Shown piece by piece: positions 18,408-26,042 of a DNA stretch of 64,000 nt; position 1 is the stretch's first letter, and the number at the start of each line of letters is the position of its first letter. Source of the DNA: Firmicutes bacterium UBA4845 (GTDB lineage: Bacteria > Bacillota > Clostridia > Tissierellales > Sedimentibacteraceae); contig DHER01000147.1 in assembly GCA_002399975.1 (NCBI GenBank), positions 14,260 through 78,259 on the forward strand. Direction: 5' to 3'. Made by a program: the position numbers and the translations under genes. Below the pieces are notes generated by a model, which saw only the letters and a program-made list of their open reading frames with translations, searched no databases and was not told the origin of the DNA.

Positions 18408-18845
18408 TTATAAACCTATCCCCAAATCTGACATTTTTTCCGCTATGCTGTCAAAATCAAATTCGTCGCTGTTGGAGTAATCATTCCAACTTTCTCTGTT
18501 CCAAATTTCAATTCTGTCTATAACCCCTATTATGGTCGCTTCGCTGTTCAGCCCGCTGAATTCCCGCAGTGACGGCGGTACAAGTATTCTCCCCTGTTTG
18601 TCAAAAGAACATTCAATGAATCCGGAAATAAACCTTCTTAAAAAAAATCTTTCCTGTTTGTTAAAGGTAGAGAGGTTCTTAAGTTTACCGACAAATTCCG
18701 TCCAGGTTTCAATAGGATAAACAAATAAGCATTTATCTAATCCCTTTCCGATATAAAAGGTTTCCCCTAGCTCATTTCTAAATTTTGAAGGTATTATTAC
18801 TCTTCCTTTTTCATCAAATGAATGTACATATTCTCCGGTAAACAT
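18408..18845 (-). CDS. mraZ: Transcriptional regulator MraZ
   Basis: A 145-residue protein made of two AbrB-like half-repeats, each with a DEKGRV / DKQGRILVP-type core (HSFDEKGRVIIPSKF and CSFDKQGRILVPPSL). I start it at the ATG at 18845, preceded by AGGTGG; a longer reading to 18878 adds eleven unrelated residues. MraZ binds repeats in front of its own operon and controls division genes. It is the first gene of the cluster. Confidence 0.95.
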   Translation of the reverse strand: MFTGEYVHSFDEKGRVIIPSKFRNELGETFYIGKGLDKCLFVYPIETWTEFVGKLKNLSTFNKQERFFLRRFISGFIECSFDKQGRILVPPSLREFSGLNSEATIIGVIDRIEIWNRESWNDYSNSDEFDFDSIAEKMSDLGIGL

Positions 18846-18866
18846 CTTCCACCACCTGCTGGGCAT

Positions 18867-18895
18867 ATTATACCACATTGTGGGTTAAATGTGCC
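18867..18895 (-). promoter_or_regulatory. Candidate promoter of the mraZ cluster
   Basis: A perfect -10 TATAAT (872-867) lies 22 bases before the mraZ ATG; 17 bases further upstream the -35 is only GGCACA. The spacer holds a small palindrome, CCACAATGTGG, that could be an operator. Confidence 0.4.
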
Positions 18896-18997
18896 ACCTT
18901 TATTTTAAAAAATTTTTTTATATCCATTTCTACTTGAAATTTCATCGGTATTTGAACATGCCGTTCAAACTATGCCATATATTATTTCTTTATACAA

Positions 18998-19024
18998 CAA
19001 AAAAAGAGATTCTTCACAAATCTC
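18998..19024 (-). terminator. Terminator after lgt
   Basis: Minus-strand stem GAGATT/AATCTC with a seven-base loop, followed by seven T residues. A second small palindrome (GTATCA/TGATAC, 19028-19045) lies just before it. Confidence 0.7.
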
Positions 19025-19068
19025 CGTGTATCATTTTGTTGATACATGTCGGTGAAGGATCCCTCTGT

Positions 19069-19800
19069 TTACGCTTCTTTCTTTTTCAGGTAAATCCACA
19101 GGACAACTCCTGCTATAATAGAACCGAGGCTTACAAGCTGAGCAACTCGCATTCCCAAGAACATCAGGCTGTCCGTTCTTAAGCCTTCAACAAAAAACCT
19201 GCCTATGGAATATAAAATCAAATAAAGTGAAAAAACCTGCCCATCAGTTAATTTCTTTTTTCTCATGAACCATGTAAGGAAAATAAAAAGCGCAAAATCT
19301 ATTATTGATTCGTACAAAAATGTAGGATGAACCTTTTGACCATCTACCACTATTGCCCATGGCAAATTTGTTGGTCTGCCGTATGCTTCCTGGTTAATGA
19401 AATTACCCCAGCGGCCTATAGATTGGCCTAAAGACACACTGGGAACAATAATATCCAAAAGCTGAAGAATTTTAATTTTCCTCTTTCTGCAGAAAAGCCA
19501 TCCTACTATAACGCCTACAATAAGACCACCGTGTATGGCCAAGCCGCCGTTTCTTATATTGATTATTTCAGATAGATTGTGGCTGTAATAATCCCAGGAA
19601 AATATTACATAGTATGCTCTTGCCCCGATTATCCCACAAGGAATAGCAATAATAAGAAAATCCAGAAGATTGTTTTCATCAAACCCTATTTTCCTGCATT
19701 CTTTCAATGCAGCAAAAACTCCAAGCAACACTCCTAAGGATATTAATACTCCATACCACATAATTTCAATTCCAAATATTCTAAACGCTACCGGATCCAT
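19069..19800 (-). CDS. lgt: Prolipoprotein diacylglyceryl transferase
   Basis: A 243-residue membrane enzyme with about seven helices that moves diacylglycerol from phosphatidylglycerol to the lipobox cysteine of prolipoproteins. Key motifs: the GGLAIHGGLIVG loop and the Lgt signature GRWGNFINQEAYG near residue 128. The start has AGGAGG upstream. It is the enzyme that would have processed the broken lipoprotein gene at 61304. Confidence 0.97.
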   Translation of the reverse strand: MDPVAFRIFGIEIMWYGVLISLGVLLGVFAALKECRKIGFDENNLLDFLIIAIPCGIIGARAYYVIFSWDYYSHNLSEIINIRNGGLAIHGGLIVGVIVGWLFCRKRKIKILQLLDIIVPSVSLGQSIGRWGNFINQEAYGRPTNLPWAIVVDGQKVHPTFLYESIIDFALFIFLTWFMRKKKLTDGQVFSLYLILYSIGRFFVEGLRTDSLMFLGMRVAQLVSLGSIIAGVVLWIYLKKKEA

Positions 19801-19819
19801 AATACCTCCTCTGCTGAAT

Positions 19820-22213
19820 TTATCTTAGTTTGGCATCAAATTTCTTCTCAAGCATGTTAAGGATTTTATTGTGGACATTTTCAACCTCTTTTTCTTTTAA
19901 CGTATGTTCCCTATTCCTGTAAGTTACGGAAAAGGCACAGCTTTTATATCCTTCCTCTATATGTTCCCCTTTATAAACATCAAATAACTCCACGTTTTCG
20001 ATTAAATATGGGCTGATGGCTTCAACAGCTTCAATCATACTGCCTGCCAGTATATCATCTTTTACTGTTACAGCAATATCTCTTACCATTGACGGATATT
20101 TAGGAAGCGCCTCATATTTTCGGGCTGTATCCTTATATTGAAGAAGTTTATCAACATCAAGTTCTGCCAAATAAACCCTATTGCCCAGATTGTAATTATC
20201 CAATGTCTTAGGACTTGCTTCACCATAAATTCCTATACAGTCATCATTAACGTACATTACTGCCGTCCTTCCCGGGTGAAAAGTAGGTATACCTGATTCC
20301 GGTCTCAGGGAAACGGTTATTCCAAGTCTCGATAAAACTCCCTCAATTATTCCCTTTAAATCATAGAAATCATATTTTCCGTACATCCCGATACAAAGTT
20401 TTAAATTTTCATATGGTTCTTCAGTTACAGGCAGGTTTTTGGGAACAAATACACTTCCAATCTCATACAGCATTGCTTCATTAACGCCCCTGTTTGAATT
20501 TCTCGCTATTACCTCCATTATATTTGGAATCAAGGTTGTTCTCATGGAACTGTAATCTTCTCCCAAAGGATCTAATATCCTGACGTAATTTCTTAAATCA
20601 CTGCCTTCAGGTACACAAATGCTGTCGTAGCACTTAGGGCTTATAAATGAATATGTTGTAATTTCGTACAATCCCATCCCAGACAGCAGGGACTTGATAT
20701 AATCTTCCAATAAGCGTTTTTCAGATTTTCTTCCTATTTTCGTATTCCCTTCAAGAGGCTTTGCCGGTATATTTTCAAGACCGTAAAATCTTCCAACTTC
20801 CTCTATAAGATCGGCTTCCTGTTCAATATCTGTCCTAAAATACGGAACATTGCTTATTATTTTTTCGCCGTCAAATATTGATTCTATTTCAAGAGTATTT
20901 AAGTATTCAAGCATTTGGTCAACAGGTATATCAACTCCCAAAAGCTGGGCTACCCGATAAGGCCTCAAGTTTACTGTAACCGGTACATATTCGTTTTTCC
21001 CTGTTTCCAAATATCCTCCTACAACTGTTCCAGCTCCGATCATCTCTATTAATTGACAAGCTCTTCTGCTGGCCAGTTCAACCATGGCATAACCCATAGG
21101 CTTTTCATTCCTTGCTGATGCCTCAGACCGCATTCCTAATTTTTTAGATGTCATTCTTATGGATTTCGGATTAAAATTTGCACTTTCAAGAACCATTATT
21201 TCAGTGCTGTCATTTATTTCCGAATAATAGCCCCCCATAACTCCAGCTATGCATGCCGGTTTTTCCGAATCAGCAATAACAAGCGTATCTTTGTCAAGAC
21301 TTCTCTCAACCTGATCTATGGTCACTATTTTTTCATTTTCTTTGGCTCTTCTGGCAATTAACTTTCTTCCATTCAGAACCTTTAAATCATAAGCATGTAA
21401 TGGCTGCCCTAATTCAAGCATCACATAATTGGTAACATCCACTATGTTATTTACAGGTCTCATCCCTGCATCCATCAGTGTTCTCTGCATCCAAAGAGGA
21501 GAAGGACCGATTTTTATGTCTTTAATCACTTTCGCATAAAAACGCGAACATAAATTTTTATCCTCTATTTCCACACCATTTAAATAATCCTTAATATTTC
21601 CCTGCTCATTTTTTATTTCTATTTCGGGAAACTTAAACTTTGTCCCTAATGCAGCGGCAGCTTCTCTTGCCATACCCACAATATTCAAACAGTCAGGTCT
21701 GTTAAAAGTTACTTCAACATCAAATGCGCTGCCGTCAAGCTGCAAAATATCCCTTATATCTTTGCCTAATTGAGTATCAGGCGGAAGAATTATAATTCCG
21801 TCCCTGGATTCTTTGGGAATTACCTTGTCTTCAAAACCTAACTCCTCATAGGATATCATCATTCCATAAGAAGGAAGCCCTCTGAAATTTGATTTCTTTA
21901 TTTTAGTTCCATCAGAAAGAACGGCTCCTTCCAAAGATACCGGAACAATGTCTCCTTCTTTGACGTTTTTAGCCCCCGTAATAATCTGTACTGTATTCTC
22001 ACTGCCAATATCAACCTGAGTAACAACCAATTTATCCGCATTGGGATGCTTAACCAACTCGACAATTTTTCCTGTTACAACATTTGTAATCTGCTTTGTA
22101 TAGTCAATAATTGCATCAATATGCGATCCGGTAAGAGTCAATTTATCTGACAGTTTTTTGTCATCCACATCAATATCAACATATTGTTTCATCCATTTAA
22201 TAGGTACTAACAT
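19820..22213 (-). CDS. pheT: Phenylalanyl-tRNA synthetase beta subunit
   Basis: A 797-residue protein of normal length: N-terminal tRNA-binding OB domain (about residues 40-150, IVELVKHPNADKLVVTQVDIG), B3/B4 editing domain with NIVDVTNYVMLELGQPLHAYD, B5 domain, a catalytic-like core (DLIEEVGRFYGLENIP) and a C-terminal anticodon-binding domain (ALPKYPSMVRDIAVTV). In the loop usually reading RFEKG the sequence is ASARNEKPMG. It forms an alpha2-beta2 synthetase with PheS, 9 bp upstream. Confidence 0.97.
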   Translation of the reverse strand: MLVPIKWMKQYVDIDVDDKKLSDKLTLTGSHIDAIIDYTKQITNVVTGKIVELVKHPNADKLVVTQVDIGSENTVQIITGAKNVKEGDIVPVSLEGAVLSDGTKIKKSNFRGLPSYGMMISYEELGFEDKVIPKESRDGIIILPPDTQLGKDIRDILQLDGSAFDVEVTFNRPDCLNIVGMAREAAAALGTKFKFPEIEIKNEQGNIKDYLNGVEIEDKNLCSRFYAKVIKDIKIGPSPLWMQRTLMDAGMRPVNNIVDVTNYVMLELGQPLHAYDLKVLNGRKLIARRAKENEKIVTIDQVERSLDKDTLVIADSEKPACIAGVMGGYYSEINDSTEIMVLESANFNPKSIRMTSKKLGMRSEASARNEKPMGYAMVELASRRACQLIEMIGAGTVVGGYLETGKNEYVPVTVNLRPYRVAQLLGVDIPVDQMLEYLNTLEIESIFDGEKIISNVPYFRTDIEQEADLIEEVGRFYGLENIPAKPLEGNTKIGRKSEKRLLEDYIKSLLSGMGLYEITTYSFISPKCYDSICVPEGSDLRNYVRILDPLGEDYSSMRTTLIPNIMEVIARNSNRGVNEAMLYEIGSVFVPKNLPVTEEPYENLKLCIGMYGKYDFYDLKGIIEGVLSRLGITVSLRPESGIPTFHPGRTAVMYVNDDCIGIYGEASPKTLDNYNLGNRVYLAELDVDKLLQYKDTARKYEALPKYPSMVRDIAVTVKDDILAGSMIEAVEAISPYLIENVELFDVYKGEHIEEGYKSCAFSVTYRNREHTLKEKEVENVHNKILNMLEKKFDAKLR

Positions 22214-22222
22214 AATAACCTC

Positions 22223-23245
22223 CTAAAATTGTTTTAAGAATCTTGCATCATTTTCAAACAATAATCTGATGTTCGGGATCCCGTACTTAACCATAGCAAC
22301 TCTATCTATACCCATGCCAAATGCATATCCTGAATAAATTTCCGGGTCAATGCCGCAATTTCTCAAAACATTCGGGTGAGTCATGCCGCATCCCAAAAGC
22401 TCCAAGCTCCATCCGGTACCTTGACAAGCCGGGCACCCTTTGCCCATGCAAACAGGGCAGGATACATCTACCTCCGCACTGGGTTCTGTAAATGGAAAGT
22501 TATGAGGCCTGAACCTGGTCTTCATTTTACTTCCGAATAATTCCCTTATAAATTGATCGATTGAATACTTTAGGTTTGCCAACGTAACTCCTTTATCCAC
22601 AACAAGACATTCCATCTGATGAAACATCGGTGAATGAGTATCGTCAACATCATCAGGGCGGAAAGTCCTGCCTGTGGACACCATTCTTATGGGAAGTTTT
22701 CCTTCCTTCATCACCCTTATTTCAACAGGCGATGTATGCGTCCTAAGTACCAAGTCGTCTGATATATAAAATGTATCCGACCTATCTCTTGACGGATGAT
22801 CATAAGGAGCATTCAAGTCATCGAAATTATTACTTACGGTTTCAATTTCAGGACCATTAATTACATCATACCCCATGCGCATAAATACGTCCTCCAACTC
22901 TTCCTTGACTTGAAGCAAAGGATGCCTCCTTCCAATTTTGGGAATTCTTCCAGGAATTGTTACATCAATTACCTCTGTTTTTATTCTTCCCTGCTGCTCC
23001 TTAGCACTTATGTCCTCTTTCACAGATTTTATTTCTTCTTCAATTATCGTACGAACCTGATTTGCCAATTTGCCCATTTTAGGTCTTTCTTCTTTCGGCA
23101 GGCTGCCCATCAACCTTAAGATTAATGTAAGTTCTCCCTTTTTGCCTAAATACTGAATCCTTATTTTCTCAACATCGTCGTTGTCTCTGCATTCTTTTAA
23201 TTGGTTTAAGGCTTCGATTTTTAATTTTAAAAGTTGTTCTTTCAT
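22223..23245 (-). CDS. pheS: Phenylalanyl-tRNA synthetase alpha subunit
   Basis: A 340-residue class II synthetase subunit. Motif 2 region RMVSTGRTFRPDDVDDTHSPMFHQ (in two parts around FRPDD), and motif 3 GMGIDRVAMVKYGI, are present, after an N-terminal coiled coil that binds tRNA. A cysteine cluster CPVCMGKGCPACQGTGW near residue 255 is typical of the Firmicute enzyme and may hold a metal. Start at 23245 has AAAGGAG upstream. Expression is controlled by the T-box just before it. Confidence 0.96.
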   Translation of the reverse strand: MKEQLLKLKIEALNQLKECRDNDDVEKIRIQYLGKKGELTLILRLMGSLPKEERPKMGKLANQVRTIIEEEIKSVKEDISAKEQQGRIKTEVIDVTIPGRIPKIGRRHPLLQVKEELEDVFMRMGYDVINGPEIETVSNNFDDLNAPYDHPSRDRSDTFYISDDLVLRTHTSPVEIRVMKEGKLPIRMVSTGRTFRPDDVDDTHSPMFHQMECLVVDKGVTLANLKYSIDQFIRELFGSKMKTRFRPHNFPFTEPSAEVDVSCPVCMGKGCPACQGTGWSLELLGCGMTHPNVLRNCGIDPEIYSGYAFGMGIDRVAMVKYGIPNIRLLFENDARFLKQF

Positions 23246-23307
23246 GTATTCTCCTTTCATTTTCTGCGATATTTGGTGTTATTAACTCTCCCAAACTTTA
23301 AATATGA

Positions 23308-23597
23308 ACGCAAAAAGCTTCGCCTCTTAAGAGGCGAAGCTCGCGATACCACTCTAATTCGCTTTCAATTGACATTACAAACTCTATGCCATTTGAAAGC
23401 CTCATTTTATATAACGGTTCTTCCGTGCAAAACTACTTATTGTTCATTCTGCAGACTCCAAAGGGAATGTTAGGCATAAATGTTTAAAATCACTTACAGC
23501 CCCCGGTGATTTATCTCTTTGAAACATTGGATTATACCTACTGAACTTTTTCATTGCCTAATATTTAATTATGGGAACAGCCCCTTAAAATTCATTA
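23308..23597 (-). promoter_or_regulatory. T-box leader of pheS-pheT
   Basis: The minus-strand leader has the parts of a T-box riboswitch. The antiterminator element AGAGTGGTATCGCGAGC (23356-23340) matches the family consensus, and is followed by a strong terminator hairpin (arms CTTCGCCTCTT/AAGAGGCGAAG, 23318-23339) with a T run. Upstream, TAGGCA and TGCCTA close a stem I of about 90 nt. Uncharged tRNA-Phe would pair with a specifier codon and the T-box and prevent termination. I could not place the specifier codon with certainty. Confidence 0.88.
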
Positions 23598-23602
23598 ATG
23601 CC

Positions 23603-23631
23603 ATTATAGCAGAAGACTGTTTTTATTACAA
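23603..23631 (-). promoter_or_regulatory. Sigma-A promoter of the T-box/pheS-pheT unit
   Basis: Minus strand TTGTAA (631-626), 17-base spacer, perfect TATAAT (608-603). The -35 box overlaps the stop codon of the TrmH-family gene. Confidence 0.75.
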
Positions 23632-24414
23632 CAATTTTTTTCGTATTTCGTATATGCATATGCCTGCAGCAATGGATGCATTCAATGACTCGGCATTCCC
23701 GGTCATTTTTATGGTTATACTCATATCAGAGTTGTTTTGTATTTCTTGAGAAACGCCGCTGCCCTCATTTCCTATTACCACGCATATTTTTTCACATTTT
23801 TCAACGTCATCAAAGGAATATTTGGAGTCAACAACAGTTGAAATTATTTTATAGCCAAAAGATTTAAGCTTGTTAATAATTCCCACATCCGAATCATCAT
23901 ATACAACAGGTACTCTGAATATTGCCCCTGCAGTTGCTCTTACAGTCTTTGAATTATATGCATCGACACAGCCTCCATTTAATATTACGGCTGCAGGTCC
24001 AAATGCATCGGCAGTCCTTATAATGGTTCCAAGATTGCCCGGATCTTGAATCCTGTCGCACATAACTACAAATCTACCGGTTTCAATATAATTTATATGA
24101 TCTTTCTTTTTAACTGCAGCCAAAACACCTTGAGCATGAATCGTATTTGATATGCTGTCAAAAACTCTGTCTTCGCAAATTATCACTTCGATTCCAGTAT
24201 TCATCGAATAACTGTAAAGTTCTATTATTTCCTTCTTATCAAAAGCACTCTTACAAAACACCAACAACTCTATGTATGAATTTTCTTTGATTGCCTCATT
24301 TACAAATTTTATCCCCTCAACCGTGAAGGCATTTGCCAAATCCCGGCCTTTTTTCCGATTAAGAAAACGAACGTATTTAATTTTGCTGTTATCTTTACTT
24401 TTAATTATATCCAT
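23626..24414 (-). CDS. TrmH-family RNA 2'-O-ribose methyltransferase
   Basis: A 262-residue SPOUT methylase. The N-terminal RNA-binding domain (KVKY-like KIKYVRFLNRKKGRDLANAF) is followed by the knotted SAM domain with QDPGNLGTIIRTADAFG (motif 1), CVVIGNEGSGVS (motif 2) and ESLNASIAAGICIYE (motif 3). It methylates a ribose in rRNA or tRNA; the target is not evident. Being next to pheST is common in Firmicutes (ysgA). I start it at 24414, preceded by AAGGCGG. Confidence 0.93.
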   Translation of the reverse strand: MDIIKSKDNSKIKYVRFLNRKKGRDLANAFTVEGIKFVNEAIKENSYIELLVFCKSAFDKKEIIELYSYSMNTGIEVIICEDRVFDSISNTIHAQGVLAAVKKKDHINYIETGRFVVMCDRIQDPGNLGTIIRTADAFGPAAVILNGGCVDAYNSKTVRATAGAIFRVPVVYDDSDVGIINKLKSFGYKIISTVVDSKYSFDDVEKCEKICVVIGNEGSGVSQEIQNNSDMSITIKMTGNAESLNASIAAGICIYEIRKKLL

Positions 24415-24514
24415 AGATATAACCGCCTTCATAACGAACAATATATGTGCTGTCTTCCATATTACCATAGTAACAAAGTCTTACAGCCTTAAATTATAAA
24501 TGCAATATAATTTT

Positions 24515-24590
24515 TTACAAAAAAGACTGCAACTCTGTATCTTCTGCTGTATATTACATCTTACATCCAATATTGCAATATTACAGTCTT
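24515..24590 (-). terminator. Terminator after rplT
   Basis: Minus-strand arms AAGACTG (590-584) and CAGTCTT (529-523) enclose a long loop with an inner palindrome AATATTGCAATATT, followed by TTTTTTG. The motif TTACAGyCTTA occurs three times in the gap (near 24481, 24581 and 24602). Confidence 0.5.
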
Positions 24591-24608
24591 AAGTTTTAAG
24601 TTTACAGT

Positions 24609-24640
24609 CTTATACTTCTTATACTTCTTATACTCTTATA
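24609..24640. repeat. Short tandem repeat after rplT
   Basis: Nine-base units of the form CTTATACTT recur about three times (CTTATACTTCTTATACTTCT, continuing with CTTATACTC). The array lies directly after the rplT stop codon. Confidence 0.6.
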
Positions 24641-24648
24641 CAATTGTA

Positions 24649-24999
24649 TTAATTTGCTTTTACCTGTTCAACAAGGCTTGTAAATCCAGCCGGATCGGAT
24701 ATTGCCATTTCTGAAAGCATTTTTCTGTTAATTTCAATATTGTTTTGCTTCAAAAGATTTATGAATCTGCTGTATGACAAGCCATTTTGTCTAGCAGCAG
24801 CATTAATTCTTGCAATCCAAAGCTGTCTGAATTCTCTCTTTCTTAACTTTCTTCCAACGTAAGCATATGAAAGTGACTTCATAACTGCTTGATTAGCTGT
24901 TCTATATAATTTGCTTTTTGCTCCATAGTAACCTTTGGAAAGTTTCAATACTTTCCTATGATTTTTCTTAGCATTTACAGCTTTTTTAACTCTCGCCAT
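24649..24999 (-). CDS. rplT: 50S ribosomal protein L20
   Basis: A 116-residue basic protein, normal length, opening ARVKKAVNAKKNHRKVLKLS and containing LRKREFRQLWIARINAA. It binds 23S rRNA early in 50S assembly and, in Firmicutes, also binds the infC leader to repress the operon. Confidence 0.98.
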   Translation of the reverse strand: MARVKKAVNAKKNHRKVLKLSKGYYGAKSKLYRTANQAVMKSLSYAYVGRKLRKREFRQLWIARINAAARQNGLSYSRFINLLKQNNIEINRKMLSEMAISDPAGFTSLVEQVKAN

Positions 25000-25026
25000 C
25001 TTCTTTTCCTCCTGTAATATTTCCGG

Positions 25027-25221
25027 TTAATATGGCAACATTTTGCCTACTCTACCTTTATCCGAATCTGACACCAATGTGCTTTTTCTTAAATTTCTTA
25101 TGGACTTAGGAGCTTTTTTACCTGTAAAGTGATTACTGCCGGATTTTGATCTCTTAAACTTGCCACTGCCTGTCTTTGTAAATCTTTTTGCTGCTGATCT
25201 ATTAGTTTTTAATTTTGGCAT
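25027..25221 (-). CDS. rpmI: 50S ribosomal protein L35
   Basis: A 64-residue basic protein with the family pattern PKLKTNRSAAKRFTKTGSGK and a C-terminal GRVGKMLPY. It lies between infC and rplT, the invariant order in Firmicutes. Confidence 0.98.
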   Translation of the reverse strand: MPKLKTNRSAAKRFTKTGSGKFKRSKSGSNHFTGKKAPKSIRNLRKSTLVSDSDKGRVGKMLPY

Positions 25222-25247
25222 AACAGTTCCTCCTTAATGTTACTTAC

Positions 25248-25763
25248 TTAATGTTGTTTTTGTGGAGACAAAAACATAATCATGTTTCTGCCTTCCGCTT
25301 TTGGTTGCTTATCTATAACAGAATATTCCGATGTCATCTCAGCAAACTTCATCAGTACATCCCTGCCAACATCCATATGACCAAGTTCCCTGCCTCTAAA
25401 ACGGATAACAACTTTTACCCTGTCGCCGTCTTCAAGAAATTTGCATGCATTTTTTGCTTTAACACTTAAGTCATGCTCCTCAATTTTGGGAGTCATCCTG
25501 ATTTCTTTTACATTAATAGTTTTTTGTTTCTTTTTAGATTCTTTTTCCTTCTTTGCCTGAGCATACTTATATTTGCCATAATTCATAATCCTGCAAACAG
25601 GCGGCTTTGAATTAGGCGATACATTCACCAGGTCCAATTTTTTACTTTCAGCAATTTTTAAAGCTTCTTTAACACTGATAATGCCTAACTGGCTTCCATC
25701 AGAGTCAATAGCTCTTACTTCCTTTTCACGAATTTGTTCGTTGATCTGAAGTTCTTTTATAAT
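25248..25763 (-). CDS. infC: Translation initiation factor IF-3, ATT start
   Basis: IF-3 keeps the 30S subunit free and checks the start codon. The reading frame extends upstream of the first ATG (25637) through KELQINEQIREKEVRAI, the conserved N-terminal domain, to an ATT at 25763 preceded by GGAGG five bases away. That gives 171 residues, the normal size. ATT is the known start of infC in other bacteria and lets IF-3 repress its own translation. The C-terminal domain has VKVVIRFRGRELGHMDVG. The truncated ATG reading would lose 42 residues and is wrong. Confidence 0.95.
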   Translation of the reverse strand: MIKELQINEQIREKEVRAIDSDGSQLGIISVKEALKIAESKKLDLVNVSPNSKPPVCRIMNYGKYKYAQAKKEKESKKKQKTINVKEIRMTPKIEEHDLSVKAKNACKFLEDGDRVKVVIRFRGRELGHMDVGRDVLMKFAEMTSEYSVIDKQPKAEGRNMIMFLSPQKQH

Positions 25764-25804
25764 TTACACCTCCAATAATTATCTGTTGGCACATTGTTGA
25801 CAAA

Positions 25805-25920
25805 ATAAAAAAGACAGCCAAAATCACCGCTATCTTCAAATAATACAAAATATTTATTCATTAACCCTGTTAACAGTCAGATAACGCCGCAGGGTGAGAA
25901 GCGGTTACTTCTTCTTCAAC
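25805..25920 (-). promoter_or_regulatory. L20-type leader with attenuator of infC-rpmI-rplT
   Basis: The minus-strand leader contains GTAACCGCTTCTCACCCTGC and a downstream CAGGGTTAATGAAT, the pieces of the L20 leader of Firmicutes, and then a terminator hairpin (AGATAGC/GCTGTCT, 25812-25835) with six T residues before the infC ribosome site. L20 binding is expected to favour the terminator. Confidence 0.8.
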
Positions 25921-25927
25921 TAAATTT

Positions 25928-25956
25928 AGTATATACAACATTACAATAAATGTCAA
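25928..25956 (-). promoter_or_regulatory. Sigma-A promoter of infC-rpmI-rplT
   Basis: Minus strand consensus TTGACA (956-951), 17-base spacer, TATACT (933-928). Confidence 0.85.
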
Positions 25957-26042
25957 CAATTATTTATTTAATTATGTCATAACTTTTCATGTTATGGAAA
26001 AGATAAATTTATCAAAAGAAATTATGCATCTAAGGAGGTAAA

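Noticed and set aside
24609..24640. Possible CRISPR or satellite start
   Set aside because: Units are only nine bases, about three copies, and there are no spacers.
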